This document shows positions 34,730 to 43,451 of a DNA stretch of 64,000 bases, one piece after another. The translations under genes and the position numbers were made by a program. Each line of letters begins with the position of its first letter. Positions within the stretch are counted from its first letter, which is position 1. Source of the stretch: Stieleria magnilauensis (GTDB lineage: Bacteria > Planctomycetota > Planctomycetia > Pirellulales > Pirellulaceae); the NCBI GenBank assembly GCA_007753675.1, contig CP036432.1:8558233-8622232 (forward strand), in the 5' to 3' direction. The notes beneath the pieces were generated by a model. It saw only the letters and a list, made by a program, of their open reading frames with translations, was not told where the DNA came from and made no database searches.

Positions 34730-36379
34730 ATGAACCTGGAAGACCTGGCGGAGATCGCCGAGCGATCGGCCGAAGCTGAAAAATCACAACGGCATTGTGT
34801 CCGCGTCTGCATGGCGGCGAGTTGCCAGTCCAGCGGCGCCGGCGCGGTGCTCGAAGGCCTCCGGCAGCACGCCAAACAGGACGCCGATGGCGGCGTTCAC
34901 GTCAAGCCGGTCGGATGCATGGGACTCTGCTCGGCCGGACCGTTGGTCAGCGTGGACGCGACCGAGACGAAAACAGACGTGATGTACAAAGACGTCACGC
35001 CGGACGACACCGGGGACCTGTACGCCAGCCTTGGCGGCGCCCCGCTGGAGCGGCTGCGATGTCCGACGGACATCCCGTTCTTTGCCTGCCAGCAACGCAT
35101 CGTGCTGAAGAACTCGGGAATCATCGATCCGGAACACCTTGACGATTACATCGCCGCCGGCGGTTATTCGTCGCTCGTGCGGGCGGTGACCGAGCTGACT
35201 CCGGCGGACGTCCTTCGCGAAGTCAAGCAGAGCGGTTTGCGGGGACGCGGCGGCGGTGGTTATCCGGCGGGACTGAAGTGGTCCACCGTCGCGATGTCGC
35301 CGGAGCCACACAAGTTCGTGATCTGCAATGCCGACGAAGGCGATCCCGGTGCTTTTATGGACCGAGCGGTGTTGGAATCGGATCCCCATCGGGTGCTCGA
35401 AGGGATGGCGTTGGCCGGGTACGCGATCGGGGCCGAGCACGCTTACGTCTACATTCGTGCGGAGTACCCGTTGGCCGTCGAGCGGCTGAAGAAGGCAATC
35501 AAACAAGCGACCAAGAAGGGGTTGTTGGGTCGCCGCATCAGTGACACGACGTTCAATTTCGAAATCGAAATCCGTCTGGGAGCCGGCGCGTTCGTGTGTG
35601 GCGAAGAAACCGCGCTGATGGCGTCGATCCAAGGGCTGCGGGGGCAGCCGCGACCCAGGCCTCCGTATCCGGCCGAGGAAGGGCTGTGGGAGTGTCCGAC
35701 GTTGATCAACAACGTCGAAACGTTGGCCAATATCCCCTCCATCTTGGACCGCGGCGGAGATTGGTTCAAGGGCATCGGCACCGAGACGTCGACCGGGACG
35801 AAGGTCTTTGCGTTGGCCGGACGGATCGCGAATTCCGGCCTGATCGAAGTCCCGATGGGAATCCGGTTGCGCGAGATCGTCGAACAGATCGGCGGCGGTA
35901 TCCCCGACGGACGACGGTTCAAAGCGGTGCAAACCGGTGGCCCGTCCGGCGGCTGTCTTCCCGAACAACATCTCGACATGCCGGTCGAGTATGACACGCT
36001 GCGTTCGGCCGGTTCGATCATGGGGTCGGGCGGGATGATCGTGATGGACGAGACCTCGTCGATGGTCGATGTCGCGCGCTACTTCATGGAATTTTGTATG
36101 ACCGAATCGTGCGGCAAGTGTGTCCCCTGCCGCGCCGGCACGGTTCAGATGCACGGGTTGCTGGACAAAATCGCCGAAGGTCTGGCAACGCAAGCGGACC
36201 TCGATCTACTCGAAGAACTATGCGACGTCGTCCAGGCCACCAGCCTTTGTGGACTCGGGCAGACCGCACCGAATCCCGTGCTCAGCACGCTGCGCTACTT
36301 CAGACACGAGTACGATGAAAAACTGCGTCCCGAGTCCGAACGCATGCCACGTTTACCAGTCGTGACGGGAGACAATTAA
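34730..36379 (+). CDS. hoxF: NAD-reducing hydrogenase diaphorase subunit HoxF (NuoF-like)
   Basis: The 549-residue flavoprotein is expected to bind FMN, NAD(H), and one [4Fe-4S] cluster. The N-terminal 100 residues form a NuoE-like thioredoxin-fold domain with C-x4-C (Cys27, Cys32) and C-x3-C (Cys63, Cys67). The NuoF core has the GLRGRGGGGYPAGLKW nucleotide-binding loop and NADEGDPGAFMDR. Cluster ligands are in ESCGKCVPCRAGT and TSLCGLGQTAP. The length and N-terminal fusion match HoxF of group 3d hydrogenases rather than plain NuoF. It transfers electrons between the hydrogenase dimer and NAD. It abuts hoxE and hoxU with zero gap, so it belongs to the same transcript. Confidence 0.95.
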   Translation: MNLEDLAEIAERSAEAEKSQRHCVRVCMAASCQSSGAGAVLEGLRQHAKQDADGGVHVKPVGCMGLCSAGPLVSVDATETKTDVMYKDVTPDDTGDLYASLGGAPLERLRCPTDIPFFACQQRIVLKNSGIIDPEHLDDYIAAGGYSSLVRAVTELTPADVLREVKQSGLRGRGGGGYPAGLKWSTVAMSPEPHKFVICNADEGDPGAFMDRAVLESDPHRVLEGMALAGYAIGAEHAYVYIRAEYPLAVERLKKAIKQATKKGLLGRRISDTTFNFEIEIRLGAGAFVCGEETALMASIQGLRGQPRPRPPYPAEEGLWECPTLINNVETLANIPSILDRGGDWFKGIGTETSTGTKVFALAGRIANSGLIEVPMGIRLREIVEQIGGGIPDGRRFKAVQTGGPSGGCLPEQHLDMPVEYDTLRSAGSIMGSGGMIVMDETSSMVDVARYFMEFCMTESCGKCVPCRAGTVQMHGLLDKIAEGLATQADLDLLEELCDVVQATSLCGLGQTAPNPVLSTLRYFRHEYDEKLRPESERMPRLPVVTGDN

Positions 36380-37123
36380 ATGCCTGGACCTCCCGTTACC
36401 ACCTCCACCGGCGTAAAAGTCCGCGTCGTCACGTTGAAGATCAACGAACACGACATCGGTGCCCGCGAAACGGACTCCATTCTCGACGTCGCTCAGGCGA
36501 ATCACATTCGCATCCCCTCGCTGTGTTTCCTGGAAGGACTCAGCACGTGGGGCGCCTGCCGGTTGTGCGTCGTCGAAATCGAAGGCTACCCCAGGCCGGT
36601 TTCCGCCTGCTCGACGACGGTCAGCGAAGGGATGGTGATCACGACCCACAGCGACCGGCTGAAACGCTACCGACGCACGATCCTGGAATTGTTGTTCGCC
36701 GAACGCAATCACGTTTGTTCGGTCTGTGTCTCCAACGGCCATTGCGAACTGCAGGATCTGGCAGCCGAGTGCGGCATGGATCACGTCCGCGTTCCCTATC
36801 GCAATCAGCCCTACGCGGTCGATTCAACGCATGAAATGTATCGCGTCGACCACAACCGTTGCGTGCTGTGCACCCGCTGTGTGCGCGTCTGTGACGAAAT
36901 CGAAGGCGCCCACACGTGGGACGTGATGGGCCGCGGCATCGAATGCCAGGTGATCACCGATTTGAACCAGCCCTGGGGTGACAGCAGCTCGTGCACTTCG
37001 TGTGGAAAGTGCGTTCAGGTCTGTCCGACCGGGGCGTTGGTCAAGAAAGGAACGGCGGCCGGAGAAATGGAAAAACACGACGAATTCTTGCCGTACCTGG
37101 CGCAGATGCGGGGCAACCGATGA
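36380..37123 (+). CDS. hoxU: NAD-reducing hydrogenase diaphorase subunit HoxU
   Basis: The 247-residue protein is homologous to the N-terminal part of NuoG. It has an N-terminal [2Fe-2S] ferredoxin domain (CFLEGLSTWGACRLC...SACST), a His-Cys [4Fe-4S] motif (NHVCSVCVSNGHCELQ), and two classic 4Fe-4S motifs (NRCVLCTRCVRVCDE and SSCTSCGKCVQVCPTG). It wires electrons from HoxF to HoxY. The start ATG directly follows the stop of hoxF, and the TGA stop overlaps the ATG of hoxY by 4 bases (ATGA at 37120-37123). Confidence 0.95.
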   Translation: MPGPPVTTSTGVKVRVVTLKINEHDIGARETDSILDVAQANHIRIPSLCFLEGLSTWGACRLCVVEIEGYPRPVSACSTTVSEGMVITTHSDRLKRYRRTILELLFAERNHVCSVCVSNGHCELQDLAAECGMDHVRVPYRNQPYAVDSTHEMYRVDHNRCVLCTRCVRVCDEIEGAHTWDVMGRGIECQVITDLNQPWGDSSSCTSCGKCVQVCPTGALVKKGTAAGEMEKHDEFLPYLAQMRGNR

Positions 37124-37662
37124 GCGATTCAGCCAAAATCACGTTGGCGACCGCGTGGCTGGACGGCTGCTCGGGGTGCCACATGTCGTTCCTGGATCTC
37201 GATCAACGGTTGATCGAACTGGCCGCGAAAGTCGACATCGTTTACAGCCCGATCGTCGACACCAAAGAATTACCCGTCGACGTCGATGTCGGAATTCTGG
37301 AAGGCGCGGTCAGCACCGAAGAGAATTTGCAGATCGCCAGGATGTTCCGCGAGCGTTGCAAGTTTCTCATCAGCCTGGGCGATTGCGCCGTCAGCGGCAA
37401 CGTGCCGTCGATGCGAAACACGTTCGATTTGGATGATGTTTTCGATCACGCCTTCGTCGAAACCGTTCAAGCACAACCCGGCCGGCCCACCGAAAGCTTG
37501 CCGACGCTGCTGCGGACCGTCGTGCCGATTCATCATGTCGTGAACGTCGACCTGTTTGTCCAGGGTTGTCCTCCGTCGGCCGACACCATCTGGTACGTGT
37601 TGACCGAACTGATCGCCGGCCGCACACCGGATCCCACCCAAATCACCCGCTTCGGAGCCTGA
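37120..37662 (+). CDS. hoxY: NAD-reducing hydrogenase small subunit HoxY
   Basis: The 180-residue protein is the small [NiFe] hydrogenase subunit of the cytoplasmic type: it has no Tat signal and is much shorter than uptake-type small subunits. It shows only the four ligands of the proximal [4Fe-4S] cluster: Cys17 and Cys20 (DGCSGCHMSF), Cys89 (GDCAVSGN) and Cys150 (QGCPPSAD). I chose ATG 37120 because it overlaps the hoxU stop as ATGA and directly precedes SDSAKITLATAWLDGC. HoxY pairs with HoxH to activate hydrogen. Confidence 0.94.
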   Translation: MSDSAKITLATAWLDGCSGCHMSFLDLDQRLIELAAKVDIVYSPIVDTKELPVDVDVGILEGAVSTEENLQIARMFRERCKFLISLGDCAVSGNVPSMRNTFDLDDVFDHAFVETVQAQPGRPTESLPTLLRTVVPIHHVVNVDLFVQGCPPSADTIWYVLTELIAGRTPDPTQITRFGA

Positions 37663-37670
37663 AGTCCGCC

Positions 37671-39104
37671 ATGGGACGTACGATCAAAATCGATCCCGTT
37701 TCTCGCATCGAAGGTCACGCGCACATCACGCTGCACCTGGACGATGACGGCAACGTGGATGATGCAAAATTCCATCTGACCCAGTTCCGCGGCTTTGAAA
37801 AGTTTTGCGAGGGACGGCCGTTCCCCGAAATGCCCGCGTTGACCGCCCGGACCTGCGGCATTTGTCCGGTGAGTCATCTGGTCGCTTCGTCCAAAGCCTG
37901 CGATCACCTGTTGAGCGTGACGATTCCGCCGACCGGGGCCAATTTGCGACGGTTGATGAACCTGGCTCAATTGATGCAATCCCACGCACTCTCGTTCTTT
38001 CATCTCTCCTCGGCCGACCTGCTGTTGGGCATGGATTCGAACCCGAAGTCGCGAAACATCTTTGGCTTGTTGGCCGTCGATCCGCAATTGGCCAAAGATG
38101 GAATCCGATTGCGGCAGATCGGTCAGACGATTATCGAGATTTTGGGTGGCAAGAAGATTCATCCCGGCTGGATGGTCCCCGGTGGCGTCAGCGCGCCGAT
38201 CACCGAAGAGAAACGTGCCGAAATGTTGGCCATGCTTCCCGAAGGCCTGGAGATCGCCCAACGCACCTTCGAATCCTTCAAGGGTTTGATCGGAAAGTTT
38301 TCCGAGGAGATCGAACACTTCGGCAACTTTCCGACGATGTACCTGAGCCTGATCAAACCGACCGGCGGGCTGGAACACTACGACGGCTACTTTCGGATCA
38401 AGGACGCAGCCGGCGCGATCGTCGAAGACATGGTTCCGCTCGAAGAATACGAACGCGTCATCGGTGAAGCGGTCGAACCTTATTCGTACATGAAGTTTCC
38501 GTATTATCTGCCGGCAGGCTACCCCGAGGGGATCTACCGTGTCGGGCCGTTGGCGCGGTTGAATAACTGTGATTTCTGCGGGACCAAACTCGCCGACGCG
38601 GCGCTGGACGAGTTTCGCGCCCTGCAGCACGATCGTCCGGTCAGCAGCAGCTTTCACTTTCACTTTGCACGACTTGTCGAAATTATCTATGCGCTCGAAC
38701 GGATGAAGGAGTTGCTGGACAATCCCCATATTCTGGACACGCGGGTGCGAGCCCGCGCACGTGGCAACAGCGACGAGGGCATCGGGGTTGCCGAAGCTCC
38801 TCGGGGAACGTTGATTCACCACTACAAGATCGACGACGACGGTCTGATCACGTGGGCCAACCTGATCATCGCGACCGGCCACAACAACCTGGCGATGAAT
38901 CAAGGCATCAAGCAAGCGGCCAAACACTTCGTCGACGGCAACAACATGCAGGAAGGGATGCTCAATCGCGTCGAAGCGGTGATCCGGTGCTACGACCCGT
39001 GCTTGAGTTGTGCCTCGCACGCCTTCGGCCAAATGCCGCTGCGGATCGAATTGCAAGACTCACGCGGGAAGGTCCTCGATCAGTTGCTGCGGCAGGTTTC
39101 CTGA
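37671..39104 (+). CDS. hoxH: NAD-reducing hydrogenase large subunit HoxH
   Basis: The 477-residue NiFe-site subunit starts at ATG 37671 with MGRTIKIDPVSRIEGHAHI. L1 is RTCGICPVSH (Cys62, Cys65). L2 is DPCLSCASHAFG (Cys444, Cys447, His450). About 27 residues follow His450 and should be removed by the HoxW endopeptidase after Ni insertion. The motif pattern and the linked hoxEFUY genes place it in group 3d, bidirectional NAD-linked hydrogenases, which reversibly couple hydrogen to NAD(H) in the cytoplasm. Its stop TGA is the first unit of a TGAAACT tandem repeat. Confidence 0.96.
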   Translation: MGRTIKIDPVSRIEGHAHITLHLDDDGNVDDAKFHLTQFRGFEKFCEGRPFPEMPALTARTCGICPVSHLVASSKACDHLLSVTIPPTGANLRRLMNLAQLMQSHALSFFHLSSADLLLGMDSNPKSRNIFGLLAVDPQLAKDGIRLRQIGQTIIEILGGKKIHPGWMVPGGVSAPITEEKRAEMLAMLPEGLEIAQRTFESFKGLIGKFSEEIEHFGNFPTMYLSLIKPTGGLEHYDGYFRIKDAAGAIVEDMVPLEEYERVIGEAVEPYSYMKFPYYLPAGYPEGIYRVGPLARLNNCDFCGTKLADAALDEFRALQHDRPVSSSFHFHFARLVEIIYALERMKELLDNPHILDTRVRARARGNSDEGIGVAEAPRGTLIHHYKIDDDGLITWANLIIATGHNNLAMNQGIKQAAKHFVDGNNMQEGMLNRVEAVIRCYDPCLSCASHAFGQMPLRIELQDSRGKVLDQLLRQVS

Positions 39105-39143
39105 AACTTGAAACTTGAAACTTGAAACTTGAAACTTGAAACT
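39102..39143 (+). repeat. Six exact tandem copies of TGAAACT bridging hoxH and hoxW
   Basis: The 42 bases are six perfect copies of a 7-bp unit. The first copy supplies the TGA stop of hoxH, and the junction of the last two supplies the TTG start assigned to hoxW at 39136. A change of copy number would alter the spacing between the two genes. Because the unit is 7 bp, it would also change which frame each TTG opens. Confidence 0.9.
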
Positions 39144-39603
39144 CACCGCACTCGTCATCGGTCTCGGAAACACCTTGCGCGGTGACGATGCGCTCGGGCC
39201 CATCGCCGCCGAACGGGTGCGGCAGGCCGTTGATCCGCAAGTGGTCCGCGTCATCAACCGCTGCGCGCCGACGCCCGATCTGGCATTCGAACTCAGCGAA
39301 GCCGGACGCGCCGTCTTCCTGGACGCGTCGATCGAAGGCCCTGCCGATCGGGTTCTCGTCCGACGGCTGCATGAAACCAATGCTGCCGAAGCACTTGGGC
39401 ACCAGCTGAGTCTCGGCAGGCTGTTGAGTCTCACGCGTCGTTTGTATGGCGACGTTCCGGAAGCGTTCGCGATCACCTTTCGAGGCCGGACGTTCGAGTT
39501 GAGCGATCGCTGTTTGACCCCCGAAGCGGAATCGGCTGTCGCGACAATGGTCGCCGAGACGCTGCGGGTGATCGAGTCGGAGAAGGTGATCGCTGATGCA
39601 TGA
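39136..39603 (+). CDS. hoxW: Hydrogenase maturation endopeptidase HoxW
   Basis: The 155-residue protein of the HyaD/HybD-type M52 peptidase family trims the C-terminus of the Ni-loaded large subunit. It opens with ALVIGLGNTLRGDDALGPIAAERV, containing the family's nickel-sensing acidic residue (RGDD). The second conserved site is a His in LHETNAAEALGHQLSLG. The only start that keeps the canonical N-terminus is TTG at 39136, inside the TGAAACT repeat, with no ordinary Shine-Dalgarno sequence. The end overlaps hypA by 8 bases. Its location right after hoxH supports HoxH as its substrate. Confidence 0.9.
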   Translation: MKLTALVIGLGNTLRGDDALGPIAAERVRQAVDPQVVRVINRCAPTPDLAFELSEAGRAVFLDASIEGPADRVLVRRLHETNAAEALGHQLSLGRLLSLTRRLYGDVPEAFAITFRGRTFELSDRCLTPEAESAVATMVAETLRVIESEKVIADA

Positions 39604-39973
39604 ACTCTCCATCGCATTGAATATCTTGGATATCGCGGCCGAAGAAGCCGAACGTCGGAACATCGATTGCGTCGAAGCCGTCCATATCAAACTCGGTCCG
39701 CTCTCGGGGATCGTGAAGTCCGCGTTGCTCTCGGCATTCGATCTGGCCCGCGAGCACTCGGCTCTGCCCGCGGCTCGACTGGTGGTGGAAGACGTGCCGA
39801 TCGTCATCTACTGTGAACACTGTCAGGCCGAACAACCGGTCGAGTCGATCCAGGAACTCGTTTGCCCGGTCTGCCGAACGCCTTCCAACCATGTGGTCGC
39901 CGGGCGAGAAATGGAAATCACTGCGTTGGAAGTCACTGCGCTGGAAATCACTGATCCGGATATCAAAGCATGA
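39596..39973 (+). CDS. hypA: Hydrogenase nickel incorporation protein HypA
   Basis: The 125-residue protein starts MHELSIAL, where His2 (with Glu3) forms the N-terminal nickel site. The zinc domain is clear: Cys73-x2-Cys76 (YCEHC) and Cys90-x2-Cys93 (CPVC). HypA works with HypB to insert Ni into HoxH. The C-terminus has a short internal repeat (EITALEVTALEIT, from near-identical 15-base units at about 39912-39950) beyond the conserved fold. It overlaps hoxW by 8 bases and hypB by 4 (ATGA). Confidence 0.94.
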   Translation: MHELSIALNILDIAAEEAERRNIDCVEAVHIKLGPLSGIVKSALLSAFDLAREHSALPAARLVVEDVPIVIYCEHCQAEQPVESIQELVCPVCRTPSNHVVAGREMEITALEVTALEITDPDIKA

Positions 39974-40662
39974 ATTCTCAAACCCGCCTTGTCGAAGTCC
40001 GCACGAAGATCTTGAAACAAAATGATGTGCTGGCAAGGGAGCTGCGGGAGCGGTTTCGACAAGACGGCGTGACCGTTGTCAGCTTGGTGTCCAGTCCGGG
40101 CGCGGGCAAGACGGCGCTGTTGGAGGACTTGTTGCTTCGTCTGCGCGAGAACTATCGAGTTGCTGCGCTCGTCGGTGATCTGGCCACCGACAACGATGCC
40201 CGACGTTTAGCCCGGGCCGAAGTCCCGACGAAGCAGATCACGACCGGAACGGTGTGTCATTTGGAAGCGGACATGGTCGCCGACGCCCTTCAGGGCTGGA
40301 ACACCGACGAACTGGACTTTCTGTTTATCGAGAACGTCGGCAATCTGGTCTGTCCCGCCACGTGGGACCTCGGCGAGGCCTTGCGTCTGGTCCTGTTCTC
40401 AGTGACCGAAGGCGAAGATAAACCGCTAAAGTATCCCACCATCTTCAACACCGCCGACGTGGCCGTGATCACCAAGATGGATCTTGCGGCGGCCGTCGAA
40501 TTCGATGCCGCCCAGGCAAAGCGTAGCCTGCAATCGGTGCGGCCGGGAATCGAATCCTTCGACGTGTCGGCCAAGACCGGCGAGGGAATGGCGGAGTTGC
40601 TCGAGCGGTTGCAGAGGCTGCGGGGGCTCGGCGTTGCCGGCAACCAACAGCGGACGAAGTGA
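39970..40662 (+). CDS. hypB: Hydrogenase nickel incorporation GTPase HypB
   Basis: The 230-residue SIMIBI-class GTPase supplies energy or gating for Ni delivery. The P-loop is SSPGAGKTALLEDLL. The switch and metal region has GTVCHLEADMV and NVGNLVCPATWDLGE, which hold the conserved Cys-His and Cys of the G-domain metal site. ITKMDLA is the guanine-specificity motif. There is no His-rich or CxxCGC N-terminal metal store, so it is the short form. It is the last gene of the operon; the region downstream holds an IS1380 element and no hypCDEF. Confidence 0.94.
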   Translation: MNSQTRLVEVRTKILKQNDVLARELRERFRQDGVTVVSLVSSPGAGKTALLEDLLLRLRENYRVAALVGDLATDNDARRLARAEVPTKQITTGTVCHLEADMVADALQGWNTDELDFLFIENVGNLVCPATWDLGEALRLVLFSVTEGEDKPLKYPTIFNTADVAVITKMDLAAAVEFDAAQAKRSLQSVRPGIESFDVSAKTGEGMAELLERLQRLRGLGVAGNQQRTK

Positions 40663-40717
40663 AAAGGGAAGGCAGACACGAATGGCACGGGCAGACGTGT
40701 TGGTGTGCAGGCTTTAG

Positions 40718-42454
40718 CCCGGATATTGCATCCGCTGACTGGTTGACTCTGATTTTAGACTGAGTTACGGCGAGGCTGTCCACGATAGCCGGTTTTTGCT
40801 GCAATCGATTCGCTGCGGGCAGAGGGCCCCCTACCCCCAGACGACCGGAAGTCGCTGCGCGGTGCCACACGATGCGATGGGAGTGGCTAATCGCTACGGC
40901 ACAGACGTGCCAGCACCTGATTGAACAGCGGTTCCCAGGGGCAATGGCTGCAAAGATGAAATACCACCCGACGACAAGTCACTCGAACTCGGGCTGCTAT
41001 TTTCAACAGTCGCAATCGAATCGTGTCCACACGTAGACGACTCTGTTTCGTTCCACTCAGGCCCAGGCGACGCAACCCATCGAGTAGAACGTAAGCAAAT
41101 GATGAAAGCATCACGCGGAACTGATTGGCAATAAAACGGGTGCAACTGGTGCGATCAGCGAACAGACAAAGCTGTTGCTCTTTGATCCGATTCTCCATCT
41201 CGCCACGCATGCAGTAGTGCTCTCGATAAAACTTCTCCGGGTCATAAGCGACAGAGCACCATGTCCCTGGAGTCTTAACTTGTAGCGGCTGCCTTTTGCC
41301 ATCGACCATCGGTCGATGGTAGGTCGTGTCGACAATGTCGTCACTTGAGAAACAGTTTGTTACGACGAAGCGAGGATTGGGGCCTTTGGCGGTATACTCT
41401 GCTTTGCCGACCACCCAGCGATGGCGGTCCCACGTCCTGCCGGTGCGATAGCGAAACCACTTGTAAAAGGCTTGTTTGCCACCACGGTGGAATCTCTCGA
41501 CTCTTGCGCGAGTCATTTCGCAGGCAATTTGCTTGACCAAAACCTTATTCTTGGGCAAACCAAAGACGTAGTGGACATCGTTTTTGTCGCACCAGCGCAT
41601 GAGGCGTTCGATCGCAAAACCTCCGTCACCACGAAGGGTGATTTTGACCCGAGGCCATCGTTGGCGGATCCTTGCAACAAGCAATTTTGTGATTCCGCGT
41701 GCGTGATGGCCATCACCGAGGTTGGCTGGACGAAGATACGAGACGAGAAGTTGGTCGCCGCAAAACACGTACAGAGGTTGGAAGCAATAGCTGTCGTAGT
41801 AGGCATTGAAAGCCTTTTTATCTTGATCGCCGTGTACCTTGTCGTCCGTTGCGTCTAGATCGAGTGTGATTTCATCAGGCGGGGTGTCGAAGCTGTCAAG
41901 AAAAATGTCGACGAGGATCTTGCTGAGTTCGAAGAGTTCTTTTTTGGTGATTCGGTTTTCAAATCGGGAATGAGTCGAGGGGCTCGCCAGAGTGGGATCC
42001 CAATCGTCATCCGACCTGTCATTGATTCGAGGGGGCCGTCCGGCGGCGACTTGAAAGGCGGCATCATCGCGAAGCTGCTGTTGATCGTTTGCGTCTTCGT
42101 ATCCGGCCGCGATCGCAAAGATTCGACTGATAAGGATTTCCGCTTGAGAATGAACGGTGTGAATCGGATCACGCGGGTCGTGAATCGCTTGGTCGATCCG
42201 CTTGATCAAATTGAGCTTTTTGTCGACTTCGCGAAGCAGGACGAGGCCCCCATCGGAAGTGAGCGATCCGCCGTCGAAATCTACCTCAACGGCCTGCCTT
42301 CTGAGGCGTTTCAATGCGGGACGATTTCGTTTACGCTTTGTCATTGCCGAAAGCCTTGGTTTTGTGGTCTATGAAGTGTCGTAACTCCAATAGATACACG
42401 AACTAAGGCTTTCGCGCTATAGGGGCAGTCGAATAAGCGGATGCAATATCCGGG
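40718..42454 (-). mobile_element. Intact IS1380-family insertion sequence with TTAG target duplication
   Basis: The ends are an exact 19-bp inverted repeat, CCCGGATATTGCATCCGCT, at 40718-40736 and its complement at 42436-42454. A 4-bp direct repeat, TTAG, flanks it at 40714-40717 and 42455-42458, as expected of a target duplication. The element is 1,737 bp and holds one full transposase. It sits between hypB and the 3' end of pdxH and interrupts no recognisable gene. Confidence 0.92.
40887..42344 (-). CDS. IS1380-family transposase
   Basis: The 485-residue DDE-group transposase starts MTKRKRNRPALKR and shows the family's N-terminal FDGGSLTSDGGLVLLREVD and the RIFAIAAGYEDANDQ segment. Catalytic-region signatures include LDLDATDDKVHGDQDKK and ITLRGDGGFAIERLMRWC. 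The C-terminal YCMRGEMENRIKEQQ contains the probable Glu. It has no frameshift or stop, so it could be active. It is enclosed by the exact inverted repeats of the IS. Confidence 0.93.
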   Translation of the reverse strand: MTKRKRNRPALKRLRRQAVEVDFDGGSLTSDGGLVLLREVDKKLNLIKRIDQAIHDPRDPIHTVHSQAEILISRIFAIAAGYEDANDQQQLRDDAAFQVAAGRPPRINDRSDDDWDPTLASPSTHSRFENRITKKELFELSKILVDIFLDSFDTPPDEITLDLDATDDKVHGDQDKKAFNAYYDSYCFQPLYVFCGDQLLVSYLRPANLGDGHHARGITKLLVARIRQRWPRVKITLRGDGGFAIERLMRWCDKNDVHYVFGLPKNKVLVKQIACEMTRARVERFHRGGKQAFYKWFRYRTGRTWDRHRWVVGKAEYTAKGPNPRFVVTNCFSSDDIVDTTYHRPMVDGKRQPLQVKTPGTWCSVAYDPEKFYREHYCMRGEMENRIKEQQLCLFADRTSCTRFIANQFRVMLSSFAYVLLDGLRRLGLSGTKQSRLRVDTIRLRLLKIAARVRVTCRRVVFHLCSHCPWEPLFNQVLARLCRSD

Positions 42455-42496
42455 TTAGCCGCCCACTGACAACCAAAAACGTGTCGGACACCTTGT

Positions 42497-43135
42497 CTAG
42501 GGTGCGAGGCGTTTGCGTTCCCAGCCTTGGTGTTCGTCGGCTTCGTAACAGATCCGATCGTGCAGTCGGTTCGGGCGGCCCTGCCAGAATTCGAAACGCG
42601 TCGGTTTCACGCGATAGCCTCCCCAGAAACTTGGCAGTGGCACTTCTTTGGACGCGAATCGCTGTTTCATTTCTTGCATCTTGGCTTCCAACATCGACCT
42701 CGACGAAACGATCTCGCTTTGGTGCGATACCCACGCCCCAAGTCGACTGCCCCGCGGTCGCGTCAGAAAATACTTCAGCGACTCGGCGGTACTGACCCGT
42801 TCGGCCGTGCCGCCGATTTCGACTTGTCGTTGCAATGGCAGCCACTGAAACAGGATCGAAACGCGGGAGTTGAGTGCGATATGTCGCGCCTTGCGGCTTC
42901 CGTAATTCGTAAAGAAGACAAAACCGCCCACATCGAAGTACTTCAGCAGAACCGTTCGTTGGGTCGGCTGACCGTTCGGGGCGACGGTGGCCAAAATCAT
43001 CGCGTTGGGTTCCAGCAATTCCGCCGTCGATGCTTGGTGGTACCACCGCTCAAATTGCACGAAGGGACACGGATCGACACGATCAATGCCGAGAGATTCG
43101 AGTGCATATTCCTGTCGAAGATGTGAGAGATCCAT
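42497..43135 (-). CDS. pdxH: Pyridoxamine/pyridoxine 5'-phosphate oxidase
   Basis: The 212-residue FMN enzyme oxidises PNP/PMP to pyridoxal 5'-phosphate, the last step of vitamin B6 synthesis or salvage. Family motifs are FFTNYGSRKARHIALN and SILFQWLPLQRQVEIGG (FMN and dimer region). The C-terminal signature is FWQGRPNRLHDRICYE and the protein ends ERKRLAP. The start was set at 43135 (MDLSHLRQEYALESLG), which gives the usual 210-220 length; upstream in-frame sequence to 43228 is not conserved. The IS1380 element lies just past its 3' end. Confidence 0.94.
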   Translation of the reverse strand: MDLSHLRQEYALESLGIDRVDPCPFVQFERWYHQASTAELLEPNAMILATVAPNGQPTQRTVLLKYFDVGGFVFFTNYGSRKARHIALNSRVSILFQWLPLQRQVEIGGTAERVSTAESLKYFLTRPRGSRLGAWVSHQSEIVSSRSMLEAKMQEMKQRFASKEVPLPSFWGGYRVKPTRFEFWQGRPNRLHDRICYEADEHQGWERKRLAP

Positions 43136-43451
43136 CGCAAACGATTCCGTGAAGCCACAAAGACGCAACGGGTTTAGTTTAGTGGATGGGGCGACGTGGT
43201 GAGTTGGAACGACATTTGCGACACTCAATCACCCTGGGGAAACTTTGGACCAAACGCACACCCACCCCCAACTACATACCCACCCCTGGTCCCCCGCCGA
43301 GAACGAGTACCCCGACATGCCGCAACGCGGTGTCGCGAAGAGGTTGCAGTGTCCAATCGCACTGACAACACTTCCCATCCGATGGTGGCGACACGCCTGA
43401 GTTTCTCGTGCACCTTTGATTGCGGCCTGCCGCAAGAAGGAGTCATGCGCG

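Noticed and set aside
34784..36193. 469-codon open frame antisense to hoxF
   Set aside because: It is a shadow of a certain hydrogenase gene in GC-rich DNA; no motif or ribosome site.
37533..39056. 507-codon open frame antisense to hoxH
   Set aside because: It lies wholly across hoxH, whose NiFe motifs are certain; the translation shows no family features.
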